Below are positions 18,375-27,334 of a stretch of 64,000 bases of DNA, one piece after another. The DNA is from Rhodobacter sp. Har01 (GTDB lineage Bacteria; Pseudomonadota; Alphaproteobacteria; Rhodobacterales; Rhodobacteraceae). A program made the translations under genes and the position numbers. The stretch covers positions 248,001-312,000 of the forward strand of contig NZ_JAJCTD010000001.1 of NCBI RefSeq assembly GCF_020564565.1. Direction: 5' to 3'. The notes under the pieces are model-generated. The model did no database searches, was not told where the DNA came from, and saw only the letters and a list, made by a program, of their open reading frames with translations. How positions within the stretch are numbered: the first letter of the stretch is position 1; every line of letters begins with the position of its first letter.

Positions 18375-19571
18375 ATGACGGATTCTGCGGGCGCGGCGTT
18401 TCTGGGGCATCTGGGCGAGGTGCTTGCGGGCATCCGGGCCGAGGGGCTGTGGAAGACCGAGCACGCGATCGAGGGGCCGCAGGGGACTTGGGTCACCCTG
18501 GCCGGGCGGCGGATGCTGAACCTTTGTGCCAACAATTACATTGGCTTGGCCGACGATCCTCGACTGGTCGCAGCGGCGGGGGCAGCGATGGCCGAGGCGG
18601 GCTATGGCATGGCCTCGGTCCGCTTCATCTGCGGCACGCATGTGCTGCACCGGCAGTTGGAGGCGCGGCTGGCGGGGTTCCTGGGGATGGAGGACGCGAT
18701 CCTCTTCGCGGCCTGTTTCGATGCCAACGGGGCGGTGTTCGAGCCGCTGCTGGGGGCCGAGGATGCGGTGGTCTCGGACAGTCTGAACCATGCCAGCCTG
18801 ATCGACGGCATAAGGCTTTCGAAGGCGCGGCGGTATCGCTATGCGAACGGCGACATGGCCGATCTTGAGGCGCAGTTGCGGGCCGCGCGGGCCGAGGGGG
18901 CGCGGCATGTGCTGGTGGCCACCGATGGCGTGTTTTCCATGGACGGCCATTTCGCGCCTTTGGCGGACATCCGGCGGCTGGCGGATGCCCATGGCGCGCT
19001 GGTGCTGGTGGACGACTGCCATGCCACTGGCTTCGTGGGCGAGCGGGGCGCCGGGACGCCGTCGCGCGCCGGGGTGCGGGTGGACATCCTGACCGGCACC
19101 CTGGGCAAGGCCCTGGGGGGCGCCTTGGGCGGCTATGTCGCCGGGCCGCGCGTGGTGGTCGATCTGCTGCGGCAGCGCGGGCGGCCCTATCTGTTTTCCA
19201 ACGCCCTGCCGCCGGCGGTGGTGGCGGCGGGGCTGGCGGCGCTGGACATCGTCGAGGGCGCCGACGACCTGCGGGCGCGGCTGTTCGAGAATGCGAGGCA
19301 TTGGCGGGCGGGGTTGGAGGGCCTGGGATTCCGGCTGTCGCCGGGCGAGCATCCCATCGTGCCGGTGATGCTGGGCGATGCCGGTCTGGCGCAGCGGATG
19401 GCGGCGGCCCTGGGCGAGCGGGGCGTGCATGTGGCGGGGTTCTTCTTCCCGGTGGTGCCGAAGGGGCAGGCGCGCATCCGCACGCAGATGAATGCCCGGC
19501 TGACCCGGGGCGATCTGGATTTCGCGCTTGCCGCCTTTGCCGGGGCAGGAAAGGAACTGGGGGTGATCTGA
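18375..19571 (+). CDS. kbl: 2-amino-3-ketobutyrate CoA ligase (glycine C-acetyltransferase)
   Basis: The 398-residue alpha-oxoamine synthase has [14 protein letters not shown] near residue 136, [15 protein letters not shown] near residue 213 and the PLP lysine in [16 protein letters not shown] near residue 244. Kbl splits 2-amino-3-oxobutyrate with CoA into glycine and acetyl-CoA, completing threonine breakdown begun by Tdh. ATG 18375 follows AAGAAGGG; the adjacent GTG (18372) would add one residue. The stop and the tdh start share one base (TGATG), so the pair is coupled. Gene order kbl-tdh is that of E. coli. Confidence 0.96.
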   Translation: MTDSAGAAFLGHLGEVLAGIRAEGLWKTEHAIEGPQGTWVTLAGRRMLNLCANNYIGLADDPRLVAAAGAAMAEAGYGMASVRFICGTHVLHRQLEARLAGFLGMEDAILFAACFDANGAVFEPLLGAEDAVVSDSLNHASLIDGIRLSKARRYRYANGDMADLEAQLRAARAEGARHVLVATDGVFSMDGHFAPLADIRRLADAHGALVLVDDCHATGFVGERGAGTPSRAGVRVDILTGTLGKALGGALGGYVAGPRVVVDLLRQRGRPYLFSNALPPAVVAAGLAALDIVEGADDLRARLFENARHWRAGLEGLGFRLSPGEHPIVPVMLGDAGLAQRMAAALGERGVHVAGFFFPVVPKGQARIRTQMNARLTRGDLDFALAAFAGAGKELGVI

Positions 19572-20596
19572 TGCGCTGTCTGGTGAAGGCGAAGGCCGAG
19601 GAAGGGCTGTGGCTTGAGGAACGGCCGGTGCCGCAGATCGGGCCGGATGACGTGCTGATCAAGGTTCGCAAGACCGGCATCTGCGGCACCGATGTGCACA
19701 TCTGGAACTGGGACGCCTGGGCGCAGAAGACGGTGCCGGTGGGGCTGGTGACGGGTCATGAGTTCGCCGGCGAGATCGTGGCGCTGGGGCGCGACGTGAC
19801 CGACCTCAAGGTCGGGCAGCGGTGCAGCGGCGAAGGGCATCTGATCGGGACGCACTCGCGCCAGTCGCGGTCGGGGCGGTTTCACCTGGACCCGGAGACG
19901 CGCGGCATCGGGGTGAACGAGCCGGGGGCCTTTGCCGAGTTCCTGCGGCTGCCCGCGTTCAATGTGGTGCCCCTGCCAGAGGGCATCGACGACGAGGTGG
20001 GGGCGATCCTCGATCCCTTGGGCAACGCGGTGCATACGGCCTTGAGCTTCGATCTGGTGGGCGAGGACGTGCTGATCACCGGCGCGGGGCCGATCGGGAT
20101 CATGGCGGGGGCGGTGGCGCGGCATGTGGGCGCGCGGCATGTGGTGATCACCGACGTGAACCCGGACCGGCTGGCGCTGGCGGCGCGGGTGGCCGACGTG
20201 GTGCCGGTGAACGTCGCCCGCGAGGACCTGCGCGAGGTGATGGGGCGGCTGCGGCTGGTGCAGGGCTTTGACGTGGGGATGGAGATGTCGGGCAGTCCCG
20301 CCGCCCTGGACCAGATGGTCGAGGCGATGGTGATGGGCGGGCGGATCGCGATGCTGGGCATCCCGCCGGGCAGGACGGCGGTGGACTGGTCGCGGATCGT
20401 GTTCAAGGCGCTGACCATCAAGGGGGTTTACGGGCGGGAAATCTTCGAGACCTGGTACAAGATGATCGCCATGCTGGAGAACGGGCTGGAGATCCGGGGG
20501 GTCATCACCCACCGCTTCCCGGCCGCCCGGTTCGAAGACGGGTTCGCGGCCATGCGGTCGGGCCTCAGCGGCAAGGTGGTGCTGGACTGGACTTGA
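19571..20596 (+). CDS. tdh: L-threonine 3-dehydrogenase, lacking structural-zinc cysteines
   Basis: The 341-residue medium-chain dehydrogenase matches E. coli Tdh along its whole length: catalytic-zinc residues in TGICGTDVHIWNWD and VTGHEFAGE, NAD-binding GAGPIGIMAG and the terminal YGREIFETWYKM block. It oxidises L-threonine to 2-amino-3-oxobutyrate, which Kbl cleaves. The lobe that in E. coli binds a structural zinc through four cysteines (GHCRNCRGGRTHLC) reads THSRQSRSGRFHLD here, so all four ligands are gone while the rest is conserved. The enzyme should still work, because only the catalytic zinc is essential to the chemistry. Confidence 0.95.
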   Translation: MRCLVKAKAEEGLWLEERPVPQIGPDDVLIKVRKTGICGTDVHIWNWDAWAQKTVPVGLVTGHEFAGEIVALGRDVTDLKVGQRCSGEGHLIGTHSRQSRSGRFHLDPETRGIGVNEPGAFAEFLRLPAFNVVPLPEGIDDEVGAILDPLGNAVHTALSFDLVGEDVLITGAGPIGIMAGAVARHVGARHVVITDVNPDRLALAARVADVVPVNVAREDLREVMGRLRLVQGFDVGMEMSGSPAALDQMVEAMVMGGRIAMLGIPPGRTAVDWSRIVFKALTIKGVYGREIFETWYKMIAMLENGLEIRGVITHRFPAARFEDGFAAMRSGLSGKVVLDWT

Positions 20597-20655
20597 GGCG
20601 TCCCATGATGGGACACGTCTTGCCGCAAGGGATTCCAATGGGTTATGAGGCGACT

Positions 20656-20670
20656 TTAAGACTTTCTTAA
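20656..20670. promoter_or_regulatory. Exact CtrA-type site TTAA-N7-TTAA
   Basis: TTAA (20656-20659) and TTAA (20667-20670) are separated by exactly seven bases, the full consensus for the response regulator CtrA. Such A/T-only words are scarce in this G+C-rich DNA. The site is about 500 bp before opgC and 60 bp after tdh. The CtrA phosphorelay protein ChpT is encoded in the same window. Confidence 0.5.
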
Positions 20671-20699
20671 GGGTTGCCTTGGGTGGGGTCTGTGTGCGG

Positions 20700-20754
20700 G
20701 GCGGCCGAAAGCCCGCCGAAAGCCCGCCGAAAGCTTGCAGACAGGTCGCCGAAA
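20700..20754. repeat. Short 11-bp tandem repeats
   Basis: The unit GCCCGCCGAAA occurs exactly at 20711-20721 and 20722-20732, with degenerate units before (GGCGGCCGAAA, 20700) and after (GTCGCCGAAA, near 20744). No function is evident. Confidence 0.6.
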
Positions 20755-20824
20755 GCTGGCCGGATGTCGCGAGAGTGCCGGTTTTCAGGGGCAAGACCCG
20801 GGCATGGGAGTCAGCGGCGACAGA

Positions 20825-20844
20825 CGATTTCCGCGCGGAAATCG
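20825..20844. promoter_or_regulatory. 20-bp perfect palindrome upstream of opgC
   Basis: CGATTTCCGC at 20825-20834 is followed directly by its exact reverse complement GCGGAAATCG, giving a spacerless 20-bp palindrome, the shape of a dimeric repressor site. It lies about 325 bp before the opgC start. Confidence 0.45.
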
Positions 20845-21169
20845 CGGCCGGACGTCGCGCGAGTTCCGGAACCGACGGGCGCCGCCGCACGCGACTCGCC
20901 CACCGCCACATGCTGCGCATGCAGTGTGCGGTTTCGGCGTCAAGTGGTCGAAAATCGGGCAGATCGGCGGGAACTTGCTGGAATCGTCTCGTAAGCCTGC
21001 CAAATCACGTTCTTTTCAGACCAAACCGCATTGAAGCTTTGACCGCGCGGGGCTATCCGGGCGCCCAGGAATCATGCTGCGATTGCAGTATCTGCGGTTC
21101 AACAAACGAGTGTGACGGCGGCCTGTCCCGGCCAGCGCCCTGCAGGCCCGGGACCGGCACCAGACAGGA

Positions 21170-22453
21170 ATGACGGTGGCGGACGTGAGCGCAAGCCCCG
21201 CGGCGATGGCGACGGCGACGGACACGGCGAAGAAACCGCGCGACCTGCGACTGGATTTCTTTCGCGGCGTGGCGATGATCGTCATCCTTGTCGCCCATAT
21301 CACCGACAATCCCTTTGCCTTGTGGATTCCCGGTCGCTTCGGCTTTTCGGATTCCGCCGAGATCTTCGTCTTCTGCTCGGGCATGGCCTCGGCCCTGGCC
21401 TTCGGGCCGGTCTTCCTGCGCAGCGGCTGGGCGATCGGCGCGGCGCGCGTGTTCTACCGCGTCTGGCAGGTCTACTGGGTGCATATCGGCGTCTTCCTTG
21501 TGACGCTGGCGCTGATGCTGAGCCTGCAGGCCACCGGTCTGTTTCCGCGCGACGTGGTCTCGGGGCTGAACCTCAAGCCGTTCCTGAACGAGACCGGGCC
21601 GAATCTTCTGGGCCTGCTGACGCTGACCTATGTGCCGAACTATTTCGACATCCTGCCGATGTATATCGTGATCCTGGCGCTGCTGCCCGGTTTCATGGCG
21701 CTGGCGCGGATCGACCGGCGGCTGGCGATGGCGGCAAGCCTGGCGCTGTGGGCCTATGCCACGATGGGCGGGCTTGGCCTGCCGGCGGAAGCGTGGTTCG
21801 AGAACGGCTCGACCCGGGAATGGTTCTTCAACCCCTTCGCCTGGCAATTGGTCTTTGTCTCGGGTTTTGCCCTGATGGCGGGCTGGGTGCCGGCGCCGCC
21901 GGTGCGGCGCGACCTGGTCTGGCTGGCGCTGGCGGTGGTGGTGCTGACGGTGCCCTTCGCCTGGCACGTGACGCTGGGCGCATCGGAAGCCCTGCGCGAG
22001 TGGCGCCGCGACTGGCTGGTGCTGCACGACAAGACCCACCTGGGCGCGCTGCGCTATGTGCATTTCCTGGCGCTGGCCTATCTGGCCTGGGTCGCCGTGG
22101 GGCCCAGGGGCCAGCGGCTGACACAAGGCCAGCGGCGGGTGCCGCTGGTGCAGGCGGTGGCGCTGATCGGGCGGCAGTCGCTGGCGGTCTTTGCGGTGTC
22201 GATGGTGATCGCGCGCGGGCTGGGCGCGCTGCTTGACCTGTCGGGGCGGGACTTCCTGCCGACGCTGGCGGTCAATCTGCTTGGCCTGGCGATTCTTTAT
22301 GCCACGGCCTGGCTGGTGGGCTGGATCAAGTCCGGCCCCTGGGCCGCGACGGCAAAGCCTGTGTCGGGGGCGACGGCGGCGCCGCGGGCGAAGGTCCGGC
22401 CAGAGGCCGCGGCGTCAGTCGGGCCAGTGACCAAACCGGAGGTGTGGGGATGA
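21170..22453 (+). CDS. opgC: OpgC: membrane acyltransferase-type protein modifying periplasmic glucans
   Basis: The 427-residue polytopic protein has about ten membrane helices and the OpgC-domain start RDLRLDFFRGVAMIVILVAH at residues 24-43. In Rhodobacter sphaeroides OpgC adds succinyl groups to osmoregulated periplasmic glucans. Its stop overlaps the opgG start (ATGA), placing it first in an opgC-opgG-opgH operon that makes, exports and decorates these glucans. The N-terminal 22 residues are Ala/Thr-rich and outside the membrane domain. A 573-bp upstream region carries possible regulatory elements. Confidence 0.93.
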   Translation: MTVADVSASPAAMATATDTAKKPRDLRLDFFRGVAMIVILVAHITDNPFALWIPGRFGFSDSAEIFVFCSGMASALAFGPVFLRSGWAIGAARVFYRVWQVYWVHIGVFLVTLALMLSLQATGLFPRDVVSGLNLKPFLNETGPNLLGLLTLTYVPNYFDILPMYIVILALLPGFMALARIDRRLAMAASLALWAYATMGGLGLPAEAWFENGSTREWFFNPFAWQLVFVSGFALMAGWVPAPPVRRDLVWLALAVVVLTVPFAWHVTLGASEALREWRRDWLVLHDKTHLGALRYVHFLALAYLAWVAVGPRGQRLTQGQRRVPLVQAVALIGRQSLAVFAVSMVIARGLGALLDLSGRDFLPTLAVNLLGLAILYATAWLVGWIKSGPWAATAKPVSGATAAPRAKVRPEAAASVGPVTKPEVWG

Positions 22454-24084
22454 CGGTTCCGAACAAAGCTGGGCCGGACATGACCAGGCGAGGGCTGCTG
22501 GCCGCGCTGGCGGCGCTGGGGCTGCTGCCGCAGGCCGCCTGGGCCGAAGGCGAGGCCGGGGCTGGGGTCGGGGCAGGCGTCGGGGCAGGCGTTGGGCCTG
22601 GCGCCGATGCTGCCGCGCCGGCGACCGAGGTTTTTGGCGTGACGCTGGGCGATCCGGTGCCGTTCAACCGCGAGGCGCTGGTCGCGCGGGCCAAGGCGCT
22701 GGCGGCTGCCGACTATGTGGCGCCGCCCGAGATCGCCGAGGAATGGCGCGACCTGACCTATGACCAGTTCCGCGAGATCTGGTTCGACACCCGGCATGCG
22801 CTGTATCGCGGCACCGAGGGCGCCGTGGTGGCCGACCTGTTCGTGGCGGGCCTTTACCAGACCCATCCGGTCGAGGTGCATGCGGTCGAGGGCGGCATGG
22901 CCCGGCCGGTGGCCTTCGAGTTGCGGCTGTTCGACACCACCGACCGCTTTCCAAAGCTGGACCCGGCCGGCACCGGCTTTTCCGGCCTGCGCCTCTTGGG
23001 CGAGATGGAAAAGCCGACGGTGTTTCAGGAATATGCGGTGTTCCAGGGCGCGACCTATTTCCGCGCCATCGGCAAGGGCCAGTCCTATGGCCTGTCGGCG
23101 CGGGGCCTGGCGTTGCGGACCACAGGGGCGGAAGGCCCCGAGGAGTTTCCGCTGTTCCGCGCCTATTGGGTCGAGGCCGCAACCCCCGGCGCCGAAGAGG
23201 CGGTGGTGCATGCGCTGATGGACGGGCCTTCGGCTTCGGGCGCCTATACCTTCCGCATCCGCAAGGGCCTGCCGACGGTGATCGAGGTCGAGGCCTCGGT
23301 GTTTCCGCGGATCGAGCTGAAGGATGTGGGGATCGCGCCGGAAACCTCGATGTTCCTGTTCAACGATCTGAACCGCATCCGGTTCGATGATTTCCGCGAA
23401 GGCGTGCATGACAGCGACGGGCTGCAGATCGCCAATGGCGCGGGGGAAATCCTGTGGCGGCCGTTGCGCAACCCGGACCGGGTCGAGATCAGCGGGTTCT
23501 ACGACAGCGGATTGCGCGGCTTCGGGCTGATGCAGCGGGCGCGCGACCCCGGCGCATATCTGGATTTCGAAGCGAAATACGAGCGCCGCCCCAGCCTGTG
23601 GGTGGAACCGCTGGGCGACTGGGGCAAGGGCCGCGTGGCGCTGATGGAAATCCCCGCGGACAAGGAAATCTACGACAACATCGTTGCCTTCTGGCAGCCC
23701 GAGGCGCCAATGCCCGCGGGCAGCGAGCAGCGCTTCGGCTACCGGCTGTACTGGGGCGAGGAGGCCCCGGTGGACGGGCTGGTGGCGCAGGTCCAGGCGA
23801 CGCGGACCGGCGAGCGGGTGTTCGAGGACGGCCGCATCTTCACCATCGACTACGCGCCGCATCCGGCGCTGGGCGAGGACGTCGGTGCGCTGGAGGCGCG
23901 GGTGACGACCACCGCCGGCGAGGTGAGAAGCGTGCAGGTGAAGCCGAACCCGGCGACGGGAGGCGTCCGGGTCGCGGCGACGGTGCTGTTGCCCGAGGGC
24001 AGCCCGGCCGAGTTGCGCGCCGAATTGTGGCGCGACGACGTGCGGGTCGGCGAGGTGTGGCTTTACAGGTGGTTTGGCAGATGA
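22450..24084 (+). CDS. opgG: Periplasmic glucan biosynthesis protein OpgG
   Basis: The 544-residue MdoG/OpgG-family protein begins with a signal bearing a twin arginine (TRRGLLAALAALGLLPQAAWA near residues 12-32), hinting at Tat export. A Gly/Val/Ala-rich linker of 12-bp DNA repeats (GAGVGAGVGAGVG) precedes the MdoG domain, which starts at FGVTLGDPVPFNREALVARA. OpgG acts in the periplasm on newly exported beta-glucan backbones. ATG 22450 overlaps the opgC stop; GTG 22444 would add two residues. Its stop overlaps the opgH start. Confidence 0.94.
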   Translation: MTVPNKAGPDMTRRGLLAALAALGLLPQAAWAEGEAGAGVGAGVGAGVGPGADAAAPATEVFGVTLGDPVPFNREALVARAKALAAADYVAPPEIAEEWRDLTYDQFREIWFDTRHALYRGTEGAVVADLFVAGLYQTHPVEVHAVEGGMARPVAFELRLFDTTDRFPKLDPAGTGFSGLRLLGEMEKPTVFQEYAVFQGATYFRAIGKGQSYGLSARGLALRTTGAEGPEEFPLFRAYWVEAATPGAEEAVVHALMDGPSASGAYTFRIRKGLPTVIEVEASVFPRIELKDVGIAPETSMFLFNDLNRIRFDDFREGVHDSDGLQIANGAGEILWRPLRNPDRVEISGFYDSGLRGFGLMQRARDPGAYLDFEAKYERRPSLWVEPLGDWGKGRVALMEIPADKEIYDNIVAFWQPEAPMPAGSEQRFGYRLYWGEEAPVDGLVAQVQATRTGERVFEDGRIFTIDYAPHPALGEDVGALEARVTTTAGEVRSVQVKPNPATGGVRVAATVLLPEGSPAELRAELWRDDVRVGEVWLYRWFGR

Positions 24085-25814
24085 CTCAGATCCTTCGTCC
24101 GCTGACGGGGTTCCAGCCTGTCGGCCAACCGGCAAGCCTGGCCATGCCGGACCAGCGGCTGGACCTGCCGTTCCACGATCCGGCCGCCCCGGCGACCGGG
24201 CCGCGCCGGACGCATGCGCGCCGGGTGCGGGTGGCCGTGCTGGGCCTGCCGCCGCTGGTGGCGCTGGCCTTCGGGCTGGCCACGGCGCATGTGCTGGCCT
24301 TTGACGGCCGGCTGGCCGTGACCGATGTGGCGCTGGCGGCGCTGTCGGGCTTTGCGATCTACTGGCTGGCGCTGTCGACCGTCACCGCCGCGATCGGCCT
24401 GTTCCGCCGGCCGCGCCCGCAGGCCCATGCCGCCGCCCCCGGCCTGCGCATCGCCATCCTGCTGCCGATGTATGGCGAGGACCCGGGTGACACCATCAGC
24501 CGCGCCACCGACCTTCTGGCCGCGCTGAAGGGGCCGGGCCACGCCCACCGCTTCTCGCTGCATGTCCTGTCGGACACCCGCGACAGCGCCGCCGTGCTGG
24601 CCGAGGCCGCGACGGTGGCCGCGCTGAGCGAGGCCCACCCGGGCCTGTTCATCCGCTACCGCCACCGGCTGAAGAACCGCGACTACAAGCAGGGCAACAT
24701 CCGCGACTGGATCATGCGCCAGGGCTCGGCCTATGACGCCGCGCTGATCCTGGATGCCGACAGCAAGATGGGCCGCCGCACCGTGCTGACGCTGGCCGAC
24801 GCGCTGGTCGCCGATCCGGGCTGCGCGCTGGTGCAGACGCTGGCCATGGTCGCGCCGGGCGACACCGTCTGGCAACGCCTGCAATCCTTTGCCAGCCGGG
24901 TCTATGGCGGGCCGCTGGGCCGCGGCTATGCCGCCTGGACCGGCTCGGACGGCAACTTCATGGGCCACAACGCCATTGTGCGCATCCGCGCCTTTGCCAC
25001 CTGCACCGGCCTGCCGCATCTGAGCGGCCCGCGCCCGCTGGGCGGGGTGATCCTGAGCCACGACTTTGTCGAGGCCGCGCTGCTGCGCCGTGCCGGCTGG
25101 GGTGTGCGCATCCTGCCCGAGGCCGCCGACAGCCACGAGGACGCCCCCGGCTCGCTGGTCGGCCATATCCGCCGCGATGCGCGCTGGTGCCAGGGCAACC
25201 TGCAGCACCTGCGCCTGATCCGCACCCCCGGGCTGACCGCGGTGTCGCGGTTTCACCTGTTCTCGGGCGCGATGGCCTATCTGGGCGCCGTGGTCTGGGC
25301 CAGCATCCTGACGCTTTGGGCCGTGGCGGGCAGCCAGGAGGTCTGGTTCGTGCTGGGCGGCGACAGCGGCGCCGGCTGGCTGATGGCCACCGTCCTGACG
25401 CTGCTGTTCGCCCCCAAGCTGATGGGCATTGCCGACCACATCGCCCGCGTCGGCGTGCCGCGCGGCCGCCGGCTGGGATTTGCCGGCATGGTGCTGGCCG
25501 AGACGGCGGTTTCAACCCTGGTCGCCCCGGTGATGATGGTGCAGCACCTGAAGATCATCGGCCGCGCGCTGGCCGGCGTCGATACCGGCTGGCCGCAGCA
25601 CGGGCACGGCCGGATCCCGCTGCGCGAGCTGGCCCGCTTTCACGCCGCAGAGACCGCGCTGGGCGTGGCGCTGCTGGCGGCGATGGGCTTTGGCGTCCTC
25701 AGCCTCTGGGCCTTGCCGCTGGGGCTGGGACTGGTGCTGGCGGTGCCGGTCTCGGCACTGGCCGGACTGGACGGCAGCCGGTTGCCGCAGGCCGCGACCG
25801 GCCGCCTCCGCTGA
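24081..25814 (+). CDS. opgH: Glucan glucosyltransferase OpgH (GT2)
   Basis: The 577-residue inner-membrane GT2 glycosyltransferase has LPMYGEDPGDTISRATDLLA near residue 128, the metal-binding DADSKMG near residue 226, SHDFVEAALLRRAGWG near residue 328 and the R-DARW-C-QGNLQHLR block near residue 361. Flanking membrane helices lie at about 50-110 and 400-560. OpgH polymerises glucose from UDP-glucose and exports the chain; OpgG and OpgC then process it. It is shorter than E. coli OpgH (about 850 aa), lacking long cytoplasmic ends. ATG 24081 overlaps the opgG stop (ATGA). Confidence 0.95.
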   Translation: MTQILRPLTGFQPVGQPASLAMPDQRLDLPFHDPAAPATGPRRTHARRVRVAVLGLPPLVALAFGLATAHVLAFDGRLAVTDVALAALSGFAIYWLALSTVTAAIGLFRRPRPQAHAAAPGLRIAILLPMYGEDPGDTISRATDLLAALKGPGHAHRFSLHVLSDTRDSAAVLAEAATVAALSEAHPGLFIRYRHRLKNRDYKQGNIRDWIMRQGSAYDAALILDADSKMGRRTVLTLADALVADPGCALVQTLAMVAPGDTVWQRLQSFASRVYGGPLGRGYAAWTGSDGNFMGHNAIVRIRAFATCTGLPHLSGPRPLGGVILSHDFVEAALLRRAGWGVRILPEAADSHEDAPGSLVGHIRRDARWCQGNLQHLRLIRTPGLTAVSRFHLFSGAMAYLGAVVWASILTLWAVAGSQEVWFVLGGDSGAGWLMATVLTLLFAPKLMGIADHIARVGVPRGRRLGFAGMVLAETAVSTLVAPVMMVQHLKIIGRALAGVDTGWPQHGHGRIPLRELARFHAAETALGVALLAAMGFGVLSLWALPLGLGLVLAVPVSALAGLDGSRLPQAATGRLR

Positions 25815-25857
25815 GGCTGCCCCGCCCGCCTGCTTGCCCCGCCAGACCCGGCTGCGA

Positions 25858-26553
25858 TCAGCCGGCCTGTCCGAAGGAGGTGGGACCGAATTCGGCCACA
25901 GAGCCGGTCCAGGCGATCCGGTGGTTGTCCAGAACGACCACCCGGTCGGCCAGCGTCAGCGCCTCGTCGCGGTCATGGGTGACGACCAGAGTGGTCAGGC
26001 CGGAGCGCTGGTGAACCGCGCGCAGCACCTGCCAAAGCTCGGCGCGCACCTGGGCGTCCAGCGCGCTGAAGGGTTCATCGCAAAGCAGAAGGTCCGGCTC
26101 GACCACCAGCGCCCGGGCCAGCGCCACCCGCTGCCGCATGCCGCCGGACAACTGCCGCGGCAGCTTGTCGGCATCGCCCGGCGCCAGGCCGACGGTGGCC
26201 AGCATGGCGCGCGCGCAGGCGCGGCGCCGGGCGCGCGGCAGGCCCTGGGCGATCAGCGCGAAGGCGACGTTGTCGAGGGCGGTCTTCCACGGCAGCAGTG
26301 CTGCGTCCTGGAACACCACGGCAAGTCTGCGGCAGCGCCGCTGCACCCGCCCGGCATCCGGTTCAAGAAGGCCGGCGGCAAGCGCCAGCAGCGTGCTTTT
26401 GCCGCTGCCCGAGGGACCCATCAGCGCGGTGACGGTTCCGGCCGGCAAGTGCAGGTCGATCCCGGTCAGCACCGGCCCGCCGTCATGGGCGAAATCCACC
26501 CCCTGCAGGCACAGCATGGGCTGGGTCGCGGGTTGGGTCATCGGTTGGGTCAT
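25858..26553 (-). CDS. ABC transporter ATP-binding protein (SsuB/TauB type)
   Basis: This 231-residue ATPase has Walker A GPSGSGKST, the Q-loop VVFQDAALLPWKT, signature LSGGMRQR and Walker B LLLCDEPFSALDAQ, the profile of nitrate/sulfonate/taurine-type importers. It energises uptake through the permease encoded upstream, whose stop overlaps this ATG (ATGA). The repeated N-terminus MTQPMTQPATQP suggests the start could be a later methionine. It is the last gene of a presumed hydrogenase-ABC operon and converges on opgH after 43 bp. Confidence 0.92.
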   Translation of the reverse strand: MTQPMTQPATQPMLCLQGVDFAHDGGPVLTGIDLHLPAGTVTALMGPSGSGKSTLLALAAGLLEPDAGRVQRRCRRLAVVFQDAALLPWKTALDNVAFALIAQGLPRARRRACARAMLATVGLAPGDADKLPRQLSGGMRQRVALARALVVEPDLLLCDEPFSALDAQVRAELWQVLRAVHQRSGLTTLVVTHDRDEALTLADRVVVLDNHRIAWTGSVAEFGPTSFGQAG

Positions 26554-27326
26554 GGCGCGCTGCCCCGCCCGTCGTCGCGCCAGAGCATCAGGCGCCGGTG
26601 CAGAGGCTGCAGGATTGCGACATCAACCGCGATCAGCACGGTGACGACGACCACGACCCAGGCCATGGTCGCGGCGGTATCGACCTGCGCGCGGGACTTG
26701 GCCAGGCCGTCGCCGATGCCGCCGGCGCCGGCCAAGAGCTCGGCCATGACGGCAACCTTCCACGACATCGCCAGCGCGGTGGCCAGGGCGGGGAACAGAT
26801 GGCTGAGCATGTGCGGCCCGTGCATGTTGACCAGCCGCGCCGCCAGCGGCACGCGAAACACCCGCGCCATGCGGATCAGCGCGCCGTCCAGACTGCGCGC
26901 GCCCTCGGCGGCGGCGGCATAGACCAGCGGGCCGGTGGCGACGGCGACGGTAAAGACCACCGCCCAGTGCCCGCCGAACCACAACAGCGCCAGCACGACC
27001 CAGGCGATCGCCGGAATGCCCAGGAAGATGATGGCGACCGGTTGCAGGGCGCGCTGCACCTCAAGGCGCAAGCCGGCCAGGGTTCCGGCGGCGACCCCGA
27101 CCAGCGCCCCGGCCAGCCAGCCCAGCCCGGCATTCGTGGCGGTCCGGGCCAGCGCCGGACCGACGGTGCCATCGCCGATCATCCGCAGCAGGGTGGCCGC
27201 CGTTTCGTCCAGTCCGGGCAGGACCAGAGGGCCATAGGCGCGATGCCCCGCCTGCCACAGCGCCAGCAGCAGGGCGATGCCGACCAGGCCATAGGCCCGC
27301 GAGACCCGAGGGGTTTTGCGTGCCAC
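26550..27326 (-). CDS. ABC transporter permease (SsuC/TauC type)
   Basis: The 258-residue inner-membrane protein has six predicted helices and the binding-protein-dependent permease loop around KVAVMAELLAGAGGIGDGLA (near residue 197), which contacts the ATPase. Its start is GTG 27326, 8 bp after the stop of the binding-protein gene. The family imports oxyanions, sulfonates, thiamine precursors or similar organics. The sequence does not reveal which. Confidence 0.9.
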   Translation of the reverse strand: MARKTPRVSRAYGLVGIALLLALWQAGHRAYGPLVLPGLDETAATLLRMIGDGTVGPALARTATNAGLGWLAGALVGVAAGTLAGLRLEVQRALQPVAIIFLGIPAIAWVVLALLWFGGHWAVVFTVAVATGPLVYAAAAEGARSLDGALIRMARVFRVPLAARLVNMHGPHMLSHLFPALATALAMSWKVAVMAELLAGAGGIGDGLAKSRAQVDTAATMAWVVVVVTVLIAVDVAILQPLHRRLMLWRDDGRGSAP

Positions 27327-27334
27327 CGGCCCGT

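Larger units (their letters stand above)
20597..21169. other. Long intergenic region between tdh and opgC
   Basis: These 573 bp hold no convincing gene: open frames lack homology-like features and typical codon bias. Visible elements are a palindrome GTCCCAT-G-ATGGGAC just after the tdh stop (20600-20614), a CtrA-type site (20656-20670), short tandem repeats (20700-20754) and a 20-bp palindrome (20825-20844). It is the leader and control region of opgCGH and could contain a small RNA. Confidence 0.6.

Noticed and set aside
20679..21173. A 164-codon plus-strand frame before opgC
   Set aside because: Its composition is Arg/Ser/Cys-rich without domain, it has no ribosome site, and it runs into the opgC start; treated as non-coding leader.
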